From Dehalococcoidia bacterium (GTDB lineage Bacteria; Chloroflexota; Dehalococcoidia; GIF9; AB-539-J10): a stretch of DNA of 46,841 nucleotides. Positions 17,313 through 26,669 of this stretch are shown here, one piece after another. The translations under genes and the position numbers were made by a program. The notes beneath the pieces are model-generated. The model was not told the DNA's origin, ran no database searches, and worked only from the letters and a program-made list of their open reading frames with translations. Position 1 is the stretch's first letter; each line of letters starts with the position of its first letter. Location: positions 1 through 46,841 of the forward strand of contig JAUWFX010000002.1 in NCBI GenBank assembly GCA_030606765.1, in the 5' to 3' direction.

Positions 17313-19105
17313 GTAAGGTTCTTTTAGACAGCAAATACTATACAGTCAAAGATGGGACTATACAGCGAAGGAATATCAATCCTAGAGCTGCTCGTTTTGA
17401 AACGGGAGTTCCAGGGTATGCGTCTTTCACACAAGGTTCAGCAAAAGCGTGGAAGGGTATGCGTGGTGGCATAGGTCATAAGTATCAAACATCTTCTGGA
17501 ACAGAGGAATGGTACTGGACTGAAGGATTAGATGGTAGCCATCGTTCAGGGGTTATTCAAGGGCCAAAAATTAACACAGCGGGGACATTCGGTAAAGCAC
17601 CCGTTAAGATAATTGACTTTGGGGGGAAGACCTATGCTATCGGTGATGACTTAATCGGTGAATGGAATGACCCATCATGGACTGAAAGGGATACAAATGT
17701 ATCCGATCCATTAGACGCTATTGTTGTTAAGGATTCTACTGCTACTTATTTGATTGTCACTAATGCAACAGGGGCAAGATACACATCTGATGGTTCAAGC
17801 TGGAGTGCCTTAACTGGGCCGATGGGATATATGGCAATCCACGATAATAAATTATATTCCTGGTATGACAACGTACTCTACAACTCACCAGCCAAGGCTT
17901 CAGATGGAACATGGGATATAGATGGGACTTGGGGTAGCTGCAAATACATGGATTATGTGGGAACGGTTCACGGATTATTTACAGCTAGGTCGCAGGCTAC
18001 CGATGAACCTTTACTTTGTTTGAACACAAGCGAGGGACTATACACAATAGACCCTTGGGTACAGGAGATTTATCCATATCTAGAATTAACAGGGCACACT
18101 TATGCTGGCATGGCGGGTATGTTCTGGAACTCATATCTCTGGGTTTCTTCATTAGGTGGAATTAAGAAAATAGCAGGGAAGATTGTAACAGATGTCGGCC
18201 CTGACCAGGATGATGGACTACCTTCAACCTATCAGGGTTATGTCTATGATATGTGCCCTGCCTCCGATGGAAGCTGGATGGTTTTCAGTGTCCATAATGC
18301 TAGTTCAACTGATAAGAGTTCTATCTTTAAGAGGCACGGAACAGTAGGGGGGAATCAGCAGATTTACTCTACATCAGCAGCTAATACTGCAATAACTTGT
18401 GTTCATTATTCTCCCTCGCATTTACACACAAATGGAAGGTTATGGTGGGGTGAAGGAACAAATGTCAAATACTGTATGATGCCTGATTTTAATACAGATG
18501 TCACGCAGATTAGTAATTATGAATATGTACTAAGTTCGGGGAAAGGAGTTACCCCTATATTCGCACCATTAGAGGCGTTTAGCAAAACGGCAATCCGTGT
18601 GAGGGGTTCTACCAAAGGATGCACTACTAACCTGAAATTCACTATTTATTACCGAACCGATGCTAATTGCTTTACTGCTATAGGCTCAAACTGGACAGAA
18701 TTAGGGACATTTACGGATTCACCGAGTCCAACAGCGTTAGACTTCGCTTCAGGTGCTGGCTTGGCGTTTAAGCAAATTCAATTAGCCGTTGAAGGGGCAA
18801 CTAATAGTTCAACCTCAACATCTGAATTGCTATCTTTGGAATTTGACTATGATGTGGGGACAAAACGACTAAGAGGCTGGACATTCCCTGTTACAGTTGG
18901 GCGAGCTAATTCAACAAAGATTATAGACGATCTCCACACTTCACAGGATAAAGATACTATGCTTTTATTCTATCCTTCGGGAGACTCAACACACGGGGAT
19001 TCATACAGGGTAAAGATAAGCAATATATCCGAGAATGTTGAATGGGCTATGCTCAGGCGAACTGGAACGCTTATGGTAGCTGTTGAGGAACTTATTAGGG
19101 GATGA
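17309..19105 (+). CDS. Candidate tail nozzle / beta-propeller tail protein
   Basis: GTG start inside the HNH stop. The 598-residue protein has repeated beta-blade features (KTYAIGDDLIGEWNDPSW, YLIVTNATGARYTSDGSSW, DNKLYSWYDNVLYNS, LWVSSLGGIKKIAGK, GRLWWGEGTNVKY). The pattern 'G..Y.....i...d..W' recurs. Podovirus nozzle proteins have such beta-propeller folds and sit near the connector gene. A fibre-anchoring or enzymatic role is possible; no active site is evident. Confidence 0.55.
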   Translation: MSKVLLDSKYYTVKDGTIQRRNINPRAARFETGVPGYASFTQGSAKAWKGMRGGIGHKYQTSSGTEEWYWTEGLDGSHRSGVIQGPKINTAGTFGKAPVKIIDFGGKTYAIGDDLIGEWNDPSWTERDTNVSDPLDAIVVKDSTATYLIVTNATGARYTSDGSSWSALTGPMGYMAIHDNKLYSWYDNVLYNSPAKASDGTWDIDGTWGSCKYMDYVGTVHGLFTARSQATDEPLLCLNTSEGLYTIDPWVQEIYPYLELTGHTYAGMAGMFWNSYLWVSSLGGIKKIAGKIVTDVGPDQDDGLPSTYQGYVYDMCPASDGSWMVFSVHNASSTDKSSIFKRHGTVGGNQQIYSTSAANTAITCVHYSPSHLHTNGRLWWGEGTNVKYCMMPDFNTDVTQISNYEYVLSSGKGVTPIFAPLEAFSKTAIRVRGSTKGCTTNLKFTIYYRTDANCFTAIGSNWTELGTFTDSPSPTALDFASGAGLAFKQIQLAVEGATNSSTSTSELLSLEFDYDVGTKRLRGWTFPVTVGRANSTKIIDDLHTSQDKDTMLLFYPSGDSTHGDSYRVKISNISENVEWAMLRRTGTLMVAVEELIRG

Positions 19106-19449
19106 ACCAAGGTGAATATGAATTTCTCTCATCTCTCGAACGCAAAGTATGGGATTGGCTGGTTAAAAACGGCATCCTTTTTGAAACTGAACAGACAATG
19201 CTTGCACCAGCTAGAGAAACTGGCTCTGCTATTGTGGATTTTCTACTGCCCGAAAAGAACATTATTTTAAGGGTGATGGGAAGCTACTATCACTCTGGGC
19301 TCACGGCTGATGCAAGAGATGAGCTAAGCAAAGAAAGACTTATGAATCAAGGATATATTGTAATAGACCTTTGGGAGGAAACGCTAAGCAAGGATAGGTT
19401 GGAATCAACGATGAGAAAAGCACTGCGAGGAGAAGAAACTATTAGATGA
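19102..19449 (+). CDS. Vsr/DUF559-like nuclease-fold protein
   Basis: The protein contains FETEQ, SAIVDFLLPEKNIILRVMGSYYH and then DELSKERLMNQGYIVIDLWEE. This is the order of the very-short-patch-repair/DUF559 fold: a substrate-side Asp, a core strand followed by G-x-x-x-H, a helix, then a Gy.vi.lWE strand. In typical members the core strand carries an acidic residue before 'DG'; here it reads LRVMG, so catalysis may be lost or altered. The short gene overlaps both neighbours by four bases. Confidence 0.6.
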   Translation: MNQGEYEFLSSLERKVWDWLVKNGILFETEQTMLAPARETGSAIVDFLLPEKNIILRVMGSYYHSGLTADARDELSKERLMNQGYIVIDLWEETLSKDRLESTMRKALRGEETIR

Positions 19450-22193
19450 GCACTACAATCACTGATGTAACCGAACTACAAGCTATGGAGAATGACCTCG
19501 CTGAGGACTATGTATTGGGTAATAATATAGACGCTTCGGCTACTACAGGTTGGAATGCAGGAGCAGGATTTGACCCTGTAGGGACATCAGGGACTCCCTT
19601 TACGGGTACTTTTGATGGGGCTGGATATACTATCTCTGACCTTTTTATTAATCGCCCAATATGGGAAGATACGGGATTATTTGGTAGAACATCTGGTGCA
19701 GAAATAAGCGATGTTATCCTTGAGGATGTTGATATTACGGGCGATTATGCTGGTGCCCTTGCCACCAAAACAACAAATACCACAATAATTGATGTAACTG
19801 TTAGTGGTAGTGTTACAGCCGATAACGATTATGCTGGAGGGTTAATTGCCTGGTCTCACATAGGAACAGTAATAACAGATTGTGATTCAAGCTGTTCGGT
19901 AACGAACACGGGTGCTGATAACTATGCTAATTTTACAGGTGGCTTAGTAGGATGTGCACAGGGGACAGATATGACGAGATGTTTTGCCACAGGTGCTGTT
20001 ACAGCATATGGGACTCCTTATGTTGGTGGGCTTGTTGGTATTGTGGATGTATATAGTAGCGACCCCTGTGCCTTAATTAAAGTTTTCGCTACTGGAGATG
20101 TTGCTGCCTATGATGATAATTCACACACAGGCGGTTATGTCGGTGGACTAATAGGATGGCTAGGGGAAAATGGAAATGTAGGATGCACGATTACTGATGC
20201 TTATGCTCTTGGTGATGTCTCAGTAGAAACTCCCGCTAATGCATATACTGGAGGGCTTGTTGGGCATATAGACGATGACAGCGATATTATCACAAATGCC
20301 TATTCAACTGGCGATGTTCCTGATTCGGGAACTGTAGGTGGATTGATTGGGTATAGGAGAGCTAGTTCTACCCTGACTGCGTGCTTCTGGGATACAACAA
20401 CTTCAGGGACTGCTAATGGTGTAGGCTCTGGTGCTGAGACGGGGGCTACTGGCAAGACTACCGCCCAGATGCATACCGAAGCCACATTCACTGATGCTGA
20501 TTGGGATTTTACAACCATCTGGAACATAAACGATGCTCTTAATAGTGGGTATCCTTATTTTAGATGGACTGGCATTGATGAGGGTGATGAAACACGCACT
20601 ATTACCTTATCTCCTGTCCGTGATTCAAAGGGAAGAATCCCCAAAGGTGCGAGGGCTAGGGCAATTAGAAGTGATACTGGGGCAGTTGTTGAAACAGAAA
20701 CATTAGACTCAAGCGGGCAAGCTACATTCACAGAATTACCCAATGATGTAAATGTAGCCTTTGAAGTTAATTGGGGTGGCACAGCATCAGCCGATAGCTG
20801 GGTGCGATTAGACTCTCGTGTTGCGGGAATCTCTGAAGGTGGAACAGGCTCATCCGATGTTTATAACGCAAGAAGCAATTTAGGATTAGGTTCTGAAGAT
20901 ACCCCTCAGTTTACCGCAATAGAATTAGGACACGCTACAGATACTACAATAGCAAGAGAGAGTGCTAGTAAGATTTCTATTGAAGGAACAGTAATAGTTA
21001 GACCTGCTAATTATGTAGTAGCAGCCAATGACGCACCCACTCATTTTAAGGCACAGGCTGATTATACTTGCGATGCCACCGATGATGATGTACAGATTCT
21101 AGCAGCCATAGATGCTCTTCCTGCTACTGGGGGCAAAGTGCTTCTTTCACCAGGCACTTTTAATGTAGAAGCCAGTCTTGCTCTTGATAGTTACCAAACA
21201 CTACAAGGCTGCGGTAGAAACACTATTCTCACAACCACAACTGCTAATTTGGATATAATCACAGCGACAGGCAGTTCTGGTTCAGAGAAAGTTGGAATTA
21301 CTCTTGCTGACTTCTGTATTGATGGAGATGCTGGAGGTGCGACAAATGATGAAGGCATCCTCTGGACTTATGTAGACAAAAGCGAGATAAGAAATGTTTG
21401 GAGTATTGATAATGGAAATTCTGGGATACGTCTCTCAAATTGTGACTTTAATAAACTAATTGGAAACACTACTACGGGGAATGATGCTTTTGGTATTTAC
21501 ACTAGGGATACTAGCATCAGGAATATAATCTCCGAGAACATCGTTCAGGGAAATTCTGGTGATGGAATTTACACAATCGAAAGTAACGATAGTGTAATAT
21601 CTAAAAACATTATTCAGGGTAATGCCGATGTAGGAATCAATATAACTTATTCTGACGGAGCTAGTGTCACAGGAAATATAGTTCAGGGAAATGAAGATTG
21701 GGGAATCTTTGTTGCTTATTGTGATGAGAGCATGATTACTGATAATCAATGCCAGGGAAATGGATATGACGGTATAATTGTAGAGGGAAGTAACCATTGC
21801 ATTATCTCAGACAATCTTCTTACTGAGAATTCACAGCACGCCACCAATACCTATGAAGACATTGCCATAGATGCTGACACGAATTATTGCAATATTCAAG
21901 GTAATGTCTGTCGAGCGGGTGGCGAAACTAACAAACCGCAATATGGAATTAACATAGCCAACGCCAACTGTGATGGCAATTTAGTAACTGGCAATGATTG
22001 TTATGATGATGGTTTCGGCACTGGAGCTTTTAATGACAGTGGAACCTCTACCGTAGTTAAAAACGATAATAGGGGGTTTACTGTTACTGATGATTGGTAT
22101 TCAACGGGTTCTTTTATTCTTGATTGTGGGGATTCTACTGAGGATTTAAGTAATGGTGCTTTAATAATTTATAACTGCGGAGATAGCACATAG
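19446..22193 (+). CDS. Large adhesin: GLUG-type repeats plus beta-helix
   Basis: The 915-residue protein has two parts. Residues about 1-310 show GLUG-like repeats (FTGTFDGAGYTISDL, YAGGLIAWSH, FTGGLVGCAQG, YVGGLVGIV, YTGGLVGHI, TVGGLIGYRR). After a linker, residues about 510-880 show a pectate-lyase/NosD-like right-handed beta-helix with repeated NIVQGN / NIIQGN turns. Such proteins act as tailspikes that bind or digest cell-surface glycans. The protein is probably the main host-recognition spike. It starts in an ATGA overlap. Confidence 0.72.
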   Translation: MSTTITDVTELQAMENDLAEDYVLGNNIDASATTGWNAGAGFDPVGTSGTPFTGTFDGAGYTISDLFINRPIWEDTGLFGRTSGAEISDVILEDVDITGDYAGALATKTTNTTIIDVTVSGSVTADNDYAGGLIAWSHIGTVITDCDSSCSVTNTGADNYANFTGGLVGCAQGTDMTRCFATGAVTAYGTPYVGGLVGIVDVYSSDPCALIKVFATGDVAAYDDNSHTGGYVGGLIGWLGENGNVGCTITDAYALGDVSVETPANAYTGGLVGHIDDDSDIITNAYSTGDVPDSGTVGGLIGYRRASSTLTACFWDTTTSGTANGVGSGAETGATGKTTAQMHTEATFTDADWDFTTIWNINDALNSGYPYFRWTGIDEGDETRTITLSPVRDSKGRIPKGARARAIRSDTGAVVETETLDSSGQATFTELPNDVNVAFEVNWGGTASADSWVRLDSRVAGISEGGTGSSDVYNARSNLGLGSEDTPQFTAIELGHATDTTIARESASKISIEGTVIVRPANYVVAANDAPTHFKAQADYTCDATDDDVQILAAIDALPATGGKVLLSPGTFNVEASLALDSYQTLQGCGRNTILTTTTANLDIITATGSSGSEKVGITLADFCIDGDAGGATNDEGILWTYVDKSEIRNVWSIDNGNSGIRLSNCDFNKLIGNTTTGNDAFGIYTRDTSIRNIISENIVQGNSGDGIYTIESNDSVISKNIIQGNADVGINITYSDGASVTGNIVQGNEDWGIFVAYCDESMITDNQCQGNGYDGIIVEGSNHCIISDNLLTENSQHATNTYEDIAIDADTNYCNIQGNVCRAGGETNKPQYGINIANANCDGNLVTGNDCYDDGFGTGAFNDSGTSTVVKNDNRGFTVTDDWYSTGSFILDCGDSTEDLSNGALIIYNCGDST

Positions 22194-22201
22194 GAGGCTA
22201 A

Positions 22202-23866
22202 ATGGCTAATGCAAGAATTCAACAAAGATACGATACAGCAGCTAATTGGACATCGAATGACTTTACTTTATTAGCTGGTGAACAGGGAATTGAGAGCGAT
22301 ACTGGTAAATTCAAATTCGGCGATGGCTCTACAGCATGGACTTCCCTTGCGTATGGAAAAGGAAGGATTGATACAAGCGGAACACCTGTAGATAATGACT
22401 TTGCAAAGTTTACTGATGCCGATACAATCGAGGGGAGGTCTTACGCTGAAACCTTGAGCGACCTGAGCGCAGAAGCTACATCCGCCTTTGATATGAACGG
22501 ACAGGATATAACAAACGGTGGTGTTGTATTCCTAACTGAGCAGGCATCTGCTGAAGCCGATGTTGCAGGCAAGGGGCAGGTTTGGACAAAAACCGCTACT
22601 CCGAATGAGCTATGGTTCACTAATGATGCTGGTACTGATGCCCAGCTAGGCGTTGCTGGTGGTGCTCATGCTATCCTTGATGGCTCAGTGCATAACGATT
22701 CTGTTGCCGATGCTGTAACCAGAGGTTCTATTATCTATGGCAATGCTACTCCAAAATGGGATGAGTTGATCGTTGGTAGTAACGGCCAAGTGCTAACCAC
22801 AGACGGCACAGATATTTCTTGGGGAGCAGCGGGTACTGGCGATGTAACAAAGGTGGGTACTCCTGCTAATGACCAGGTTGGTGTTTGGACAGGTGATGGC
22901 ACTATAGAGGGAGATGGCGACCTTACATTTGCTGGGCAAACCCTAACTATCGGCACGGTTGATACTGACGAGGGTATATTAGTTCTCAATGCGGACATTG
23001 ATGCTGGTGGGAAGATTCAACTTCATGTAGAGGGCGACTCAGATACTACTATTGTAAGTTTTGATATTGCACCTGTGGATGATGACCTTCATATCGGCCC
23101 ATCCACTGACACAGATATGCTAAAGTTCAACGACTCAACCTCGATACAAGCCACGAAGCCTTTTATAGGAACTAACATTGATGCAACTCTTGATTTTACT
23201 ATTGATGGTCTAGTTCTAACTGCCGACACAGTCACCAATGACGCAGCCCTGACTATCACAACAGGAGCAGGGGATATTAGTTTAACTCCTGCTGCGGCGG
23301 GCGATGTTAATATCCCTGTTAATATCGGCTTGCATTTTGGTGATGGCGGAGAGAAGATTGAAAGCGATGATACGGACATGACTATTACATCAGGTGGGCT
23401 AATAAACCTAAGTGCTACTGGTGGAGTCCAGCTTATAGAAGATATGCCCATCCTACTAGACCAAACCCTTAGTGGTGACGCTAAGTATTGTGGTATAGCA
23501 GAGAAGGGTACGGCAGGGGCAGCATTGGCTATCGGGGATATATGCTATCTCCAAACGGCGGATACTAGATGGGAATTGGCGGGTTCTGATAATGGTGCTA
23601 CTGGGCACAACTTCAAGCTAGGGATGTGTGTCCAAACTGCTGCTGGTGACGCAAGTGCTACGACAATGCTATTATACGGCAAGATAAGGTCGGCAACGCT
23701 CCCTGCTTTAACAGTAGGTGCTCCTGTCTATCTAGGGACTACACTAGGGGATGTTCAAGTAGCTGCACCTTCTGGCTCTACAGATATAGTCAGGATAGTT
23801 GGCTATGGAAATACCGCTGAAGATTTATTCTTCAATCCTGAGAACGACTGGATTACATTAACATAA
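22202..23866 (+). CDS. Tail fibre with Mtd-type N-terminal domain
   Basis: The N-terminus RIQQRYDTAANWTSNDFTLL followed by GEQGIESDTGKFKFGDGSTA is the domain found at the N-terminus of major tropism determinant and related fibre proteins, which mounts the fibre on the virion. A shaft follows with GSIIYGNATPKW and GSNGQVLTTDGTDISW, a fibre repeat unit also seen at 14,728. The C-terminus has a beta domain with GAPVYLGTTLGDV. An AGGAGG site precedes the ATG. No reverse transcriptase or template repeat of a diversity-generating element is present nearby. Confidence 0.78.
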   Translation: MANARIQQRYDTAANWTSNDFTLLAGEQGIESDTGKFKFGDGSTAWTSLAYGKGRIDTSGTPVDNDFAKFTDADTIEGRSYAETLSDLSAEATSAFDMNGQDITNGGVVFLTEQASAEADVAGKGQVWTKTATPNELWFTNDAGTDAQLGVAGGAHAILDGSVHNDSVADAVTRGSIIYGNATPKWDELIVGSNGQVLTTDGTDISWGAAGTGDVTKVGTPANDQVGVWTGDGTIEGDGDLTFAGQTLTIGTVDTDEGILVLNADIDAGGKIQLHVEGDSDTTIVSFDIAPVDDDLHIGPSTDTDMLKFNDSTSIQATKPFIGTNIDATLDFTIDGLVLTADTVTNDAALTITTGAGDISLTPAAAGDVNIPVNIGLHFGDGGEKIESDDTDMTITSGGLINLSATGGVQLIEDMPILLDQTLSGDAKYCGIAEKGTAGAALAIGDICYLQTADTRWELAGSDNGATGHNFKLGMCVQTAAGDASATTMLLYGKIRSATLPALTVGAPVYLGTTLGDVQVAAPSGSTDIVRIVGYGNTAEDLFFNPENDWITLT

Positions 23867-23874
23867 GGAGATAA

Positions 23875-25026
23875 ATGGCTGAAGCAATAATATACCCAGC
23901 TAACACAAAAACCGACAAGGAGAAACTGTTTGATTGTTACTCTCTTATTGAGCAGATGCGTCTTGAGCACAACAAAGTAGTGAAGGTAGCTAGAGGTAAT
24001 TCTAGCAAATACCTCAAAACTGGCAAGTTTAGAACCTATGCCCACGAATCGAAAGCAAGATTAAAACAACTTTTAGCCGAACAGAATCGCCTCAAAGAGA
24101 ATATCAGGTGGGCTAACTATACACCTGAGCAATGGAAGGCAGTTGGCAAACTTGAACTAAGAGAGCAGAACGCTATTTATCAAACTCTTTTTGGCGATAG
24201 GATGCAGGAGAGGGTAAAAACAACTAAAGCTACATCTTCCTTGCTAGATGGACTCAAGGCATTGAATTTGGATGATATGCCTGAAACTCTAGGCACTGAC
24301 CCAACTGAGGACTTCACCACTTATACCGAAGTGGATGAAGGTAGCGATGTTACCAAGACGGCAGACCGCATAACATTTACCGCTGTTGAAAATAAAAGTG
24401 ATACATATTATGTCTATAAAGATAAAGGTGTAAACCACTTTGATGGGGACTTTGAGCACTTATGTAAGAGTCTATTTAGTGCAATGGCTAATTATCCCCG
24501 TGCCTATGTATGGCTTCTAGCAAATAGCGTAGGTGATGTATATGACATATATCAGGCAAGTGGTAGCTTACTTGGATATGTTCATTACTATGATAGCAGT
24601 GCTTACCAACTATTCCTTATGGAATACGATAGTGGAACAGCATACAACGATAGCTATAGTGGTTTCTCTCTTAGCACGATTTACTATAATGAATTAGAAA
24701 GAGATGAGAGTGTAGGGACTTACGGCACGCTGTATGCCTATATCTGTACGGGTGATTATTGGGATGATGGTGGAAGTCAAGTTGATACTCTGACTGTAGC
24801 TCTCCATACTAGCAAAAAGGATTTTCGCTATGTCTATGGTGCTTCAAGCTATGATGATGCAAGCAGTACTGGGCATACTGCAACTGGCTATATAGAGCTT
24901 CTGGACTTGCAGGAGGTAGGGTGGACAAACATTTCTCATGTAAAAGGAATAGCTGCTGCTTCTATATCTCATAAAAAGGGAATAGCTGTAGCAAGCATAT
25001 CTCATGTAAAAGGAGTAGCAGTTTAA
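23875..25026 (+). CDS. Tail fibre/tip protein ending in 11-residue repeats
   Basis: The 383-residue protein has a helical N-terminal domain (residues about 1-125, basic and coiled-coil-like), a beta-rich middle (residues about 130-355, many Tyr), and a C-terminus of three near-identical units ISHVKGIAAAS / ISHKKGIAVAS / ISHVKGVAV. Comparable 'K..GVAVA.I' tails occur at the ends of phage fibre-type proteins. It is the last virion gene before the terminators. An AAGGAG precedes its ATG. Confidence 0.6.
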   Translation: MAEAIIYPANTKTDKEKLFDCYSLIEQMRLEHNKVVKVARGNSSKYLKTGKFRTYAHESKARLKQLLAEQNRLKENIRWANYTPEQWKAVGKLELREQNAIYQTLFGDRMQERVKTTKATSSLLDGLKALNLDDMPETLGTDPTEDFTTYTEVDEGSDVTKTADRITFTAVENKSDTYYVYKDKGVNHFDGDFEHLCKSLFSAMANYPRAYVWLLANSVGDVYDIYQASGSLLGYVHYYDSSAYQLFLMEYDSGTAYNDSYSGFSLSTIYYNELERDESVGTYGTLYAYICTGDYWDDGGSQVDTLTVALHTSKKDFRYVYGASSYDDASSTGHTATGYIELLDLQEVGWTNISHVKGIAAASISHKKGIAVASISHVKGVAV

Positions 25027-25028
25027 TA

Positions 25029-25158
25029 TTGGCAGATAAAGAAAAGACTTGGACTGGTTAAAGAGATATTAGGAATTCCGCCCCAGTGTGTCCTGAGAAG
25101 CCCGCCAGTGCCTCTTAATGGTATTGGTATGCCTCTTTATACTAAAAGACAATTTTAA
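25029..25158 (+). pseudogene. Possible frameshifted small gene remnant
   Basis: A TTG codon at 25,029 opens a frame (MADKEKTWTG) that stops after ten residues at GGTTAA. If one base is skipped there, the frame continues without a stop to 25,158 as VKEILGIPPQCVLRSPPV and on to PLYTKRQF. The second frame is open from the previous gene's stop but has no good start. This looks like a small gene broken by a one-base change; a chance open frame is the alternative. Confidence 0.35.
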
Positions 25159-25274
25159 CCCCTGTTTTTAATAACCTTACCTATAAGACTTGAGGTTAAA
25201 TTCTGTGACCTCATCCTTTCGCTCAATATTTTGATAACATGCTCAACCTTTTGAGTTTACCCCGTTGTTTTATT

Positions 25275-25296
25275 TACTGCCATCGCAGTATTTTTT
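25275..25296 (+). terminator. Rho-independent terminator 1
   Basis: TACTGC (25,275-25,280) and GCAGTA (25,285-25,290) form a stem around a four-base loop, directly followed by six T. It ends the structural transcript. Confidence 0.8.
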
Positions 25297-25297
25297 G

Positions 25298-25326
25298 CCC
25301 AGCGTTAATTCGCTGGGGACTTTTTT
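25298..25326 (+). terminator. Rho-independent terminator 2
   Basis: CCCAGCG (25,298-25,304) and CGCTGGG (25,311-25,317) form a seven-pair GC-rich stem around TTAATT. The run TTTTTT at 25,321-25,326 follows. It stands in tandem with the terminator just before it, giving a strong stop between late and early genes. Confidence 0.87.
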
Positions 25327-25366
25327 ATTGCTCAAAAGGAAATTTTAGAGATGACTTTACGCACAA

Positions 25367-25387
25367 AATAGCTTTAATCAGGCTATT
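25367..25387. promoter_or_regulatory. Inverted repeat overlapping the -35 element, possible operator
   Basis: AATAGC (25,367-25,372) and GCTATT (25,382-25,387) are perfect inverted halves separated by nine bases. The right half overlaps the first bases of the TTGACA box of the promoter that follows. The position fits a repressor site, but no cognate repressor is proven. Confidence 0.4.
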
Positions 25388-25414
25388 GACAGAGATTAAA
25401 GGGTAATATAAAAT
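25386..25414 (+). promoter_or_regulatory. Sigma70-type promoter for the early/middle operon
   Basis: TTGACA (25,386-25,391) is followed by 17 bases and TAAAAT (25,409-25,414). It lies 28 bases before the first gene of the block, whose GGAGGG ribosome site is at about 25,430. The two terminators are just upstream, so the promoter starts a new transcription unit. Confidence 0.8.
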
Positions 25415-25441
25415 ACTTAAAAGGCTTGACGGAGGGTAAGG

Positions 25442-25729
25442 ATGCCAGTAAAAGATACTGTGCTGGAGCTAAAACAACTAACTGAGGTTAGAACTGCTTA
25501 TCCTGCCAATGAGGTTTCAAAAGCTCAAATGGTTGCTGACCAAAAGAAGATAAAAGAACAAGCTAAAATCTCCTTCTCTTTGGGAGAGCAACAAGGGATA
25601 AGAAAGGTGGTAGAGTGGATAAATTACTACATAAACTTGCCCGAACTGCCAGAACTTAGGAGCGATAACTTTAATAAGATATTCCAATTTCAATGGCAGA
25701 TTAAACTTCAGGAATGGGAGATACAATGA
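25442..25729 (+). CDS. Hypothetical protein, 95 aa, first gene of early operon
   Basis: Mostly helical, with a charged N-terminal half and Tyr/Trp-rich middle (IRKVVEWINYYINLPELPEL). It is the first gene behind the promoter at 25,386 and overlaps the next start in an ATGA. No family recognised. Confidence 0.65.
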   Translation: MPVKDTVLELKQLTEVRTAYPANEVSKAQMVADQKKIKEQAKISFSLGEQQGIRKVVEWINYYINLPELPELRSDNFNKIFQFQWQIKLQEWEIQ

Positions 25730-25914
25730 ACAATCATCAAGAAGTTATATCACGATTAAGAGAACGGTGTCGCACTTACCGTATAGTCAGACAGGGAGTT
25801 ATGTTTCAACTAAAAGAGATGGGGTTTACTTATCAAACAATCGGCGGCTTATACGGTTTATCTAAGCAGAGGATACATCAGGTTGTTGATAAATATCTAC
25901 CTTGGGAGAGATAA
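25726..25914 (+). CDS. Small HTH protein (sigma region 4-like)
   Basis: The 62-residue protein contains FTYQTIGGLYGLSKQRIHQVVDKYL, a helix-turn-helix of the sigma-70 region 4 type (T..IG.l.G.S.qRi.Q...). I chose the ATG at 25,726 because GGGAGA lies at the right distance and it overlaps the upstream stop as ATGA. An ATG four codons earlier is possible. It may be a transcription regulator of early genes. Confidence 0.65.
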   Translation: MNNHQEVISRLRERCRTYRIVRQGVMFQLKEMGFTYQTIGGLYGLSKQRIHQVVDKYLPWER

Positions 25915-26310
25915 ATGAGGGAGATTAGATTCAGAGTTTGGGATGATATTGCTCGCAAGATGTGGTATCCAGAAGAAGGCTTAAGGGCTTGCGTAACCCA
26001 AGTTGGTAGCGTCTGCACAGATGAAACAGATGATGGCGGGATTTTAGAAAATAGAAGCTACCGATTGACTGCACTGTTTTACACAGGGCTCAAGGACAAG
26101 GATGGCAAGGAGATATATGAGGGGGATATGTTTTGGTATGACTGGCTAAATGAACCTATTTTGAGAGTAGTAGAGTTCTACCATGGTTCATTCATAGGAA
26201 GGGATATAGGTCATGTTATATCAATGGAAACTATTGGACACTTTCTGCTTAATAAGTTAGAGATCATCGGCAACATCTACGAAAATCCTGAGTTATTGGA
26301 GGCAAAATGA
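25915..26310 (+). CDS. YopX-family protein
   Basis: The 131-residue protein fits the YopX family throughout: start MREIRFRVWDDIARKMWY, middle FYTGLKDKDGKEIYEGDM, and end LEIIGNIYENPELL. The family is widespread in phages and prophages of low-GC and other bacteria. Its function is unknown. The start directly follows the previous stop; the end overlaps the next ATG. Confidence 0.9.
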   Translation: MREIRFRVWDDIARKMWYPEEGLRACVTQVGSVCTDETDDGGILENRSYRLTALFYTGLKDKDGKEIYEGDMFWYDWLNEPILRVVEFYHGSFIGRDIGHVISMETIGHFLLNKLEIIGNIYENPELLEAK

Positions 26311-26492
26311 TAAGAAGAGTAGCCAAAATTACGAGTAGCAGTTGTGTTATGGTTTATGCCATTAATGAAAACGAGGAAAAATTTATGGGGTTGGTTAAAA
26401 CTCTAGAGTGGATTGAGGCTATAGGGAAAAGTTGGTATTTGCATCTTACAAATGGTGCAACGCTGTGGGCAGAGGAAATTGAAGATTATTAA
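26307..26492 (+). CDS. Hypothetical protein, 61 aa
   Basis: Starts in an ATGA overlap with the YopX gene. It is beta-rich, with a V-x-W-I pattern (TLEWIEAIGKSWYLHLTNG). No family recognised. Confidence 0.6.
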   Translation: MIRRVAKITSSSCVMVYAINENEEKFMGLVKTLEWIEAIGKSWYLHLTNGATLWAEEIEDY

Positions 26493-26519
26493 AGCTATGA
26501 GCCAGTAAAGGAGGGAGAA

Positions 26520-26669
26520 ATGGAACAAGACCCTTTAATAAAAAATCTCGTAGATTGGCTTGAGTTGTTTATCTTAGACCTCTGTGATGTGGAGTGTCCA
26601 AATTGCCAAAAGATGTTAAGTTATCCTACATCCGAAGATATAGAAAACTGGCTCAAGGGGGAGAAATGA
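26520..26669 (+). CDS. Small Cys-containing protein, 49 aa
   Basis: It follows AGGAGGGAG (26,510-26,517), a strong ribosome site. Residues LCDVECPNCQKML give a CxxxCxxC cluster that may bind a metal. The stop overlaps the next start as ATGA. Codon-by-codon packing supports it over the longer overlapping frame. Confidence 0.6.
   Translation: MEQDPLIKNLVDWLELFILDLCDVECPNCQKMLSYPTSEDIENWLKGEK

Noticed and set aside
22202..23866. Diversity-generating retroelement with Mtd-type fibre
   Set aside because: The Mtd-like N-terminus is a mounting domain only. No reverse transcriptase or variable/template repeat pair is visible anywhere in the window.
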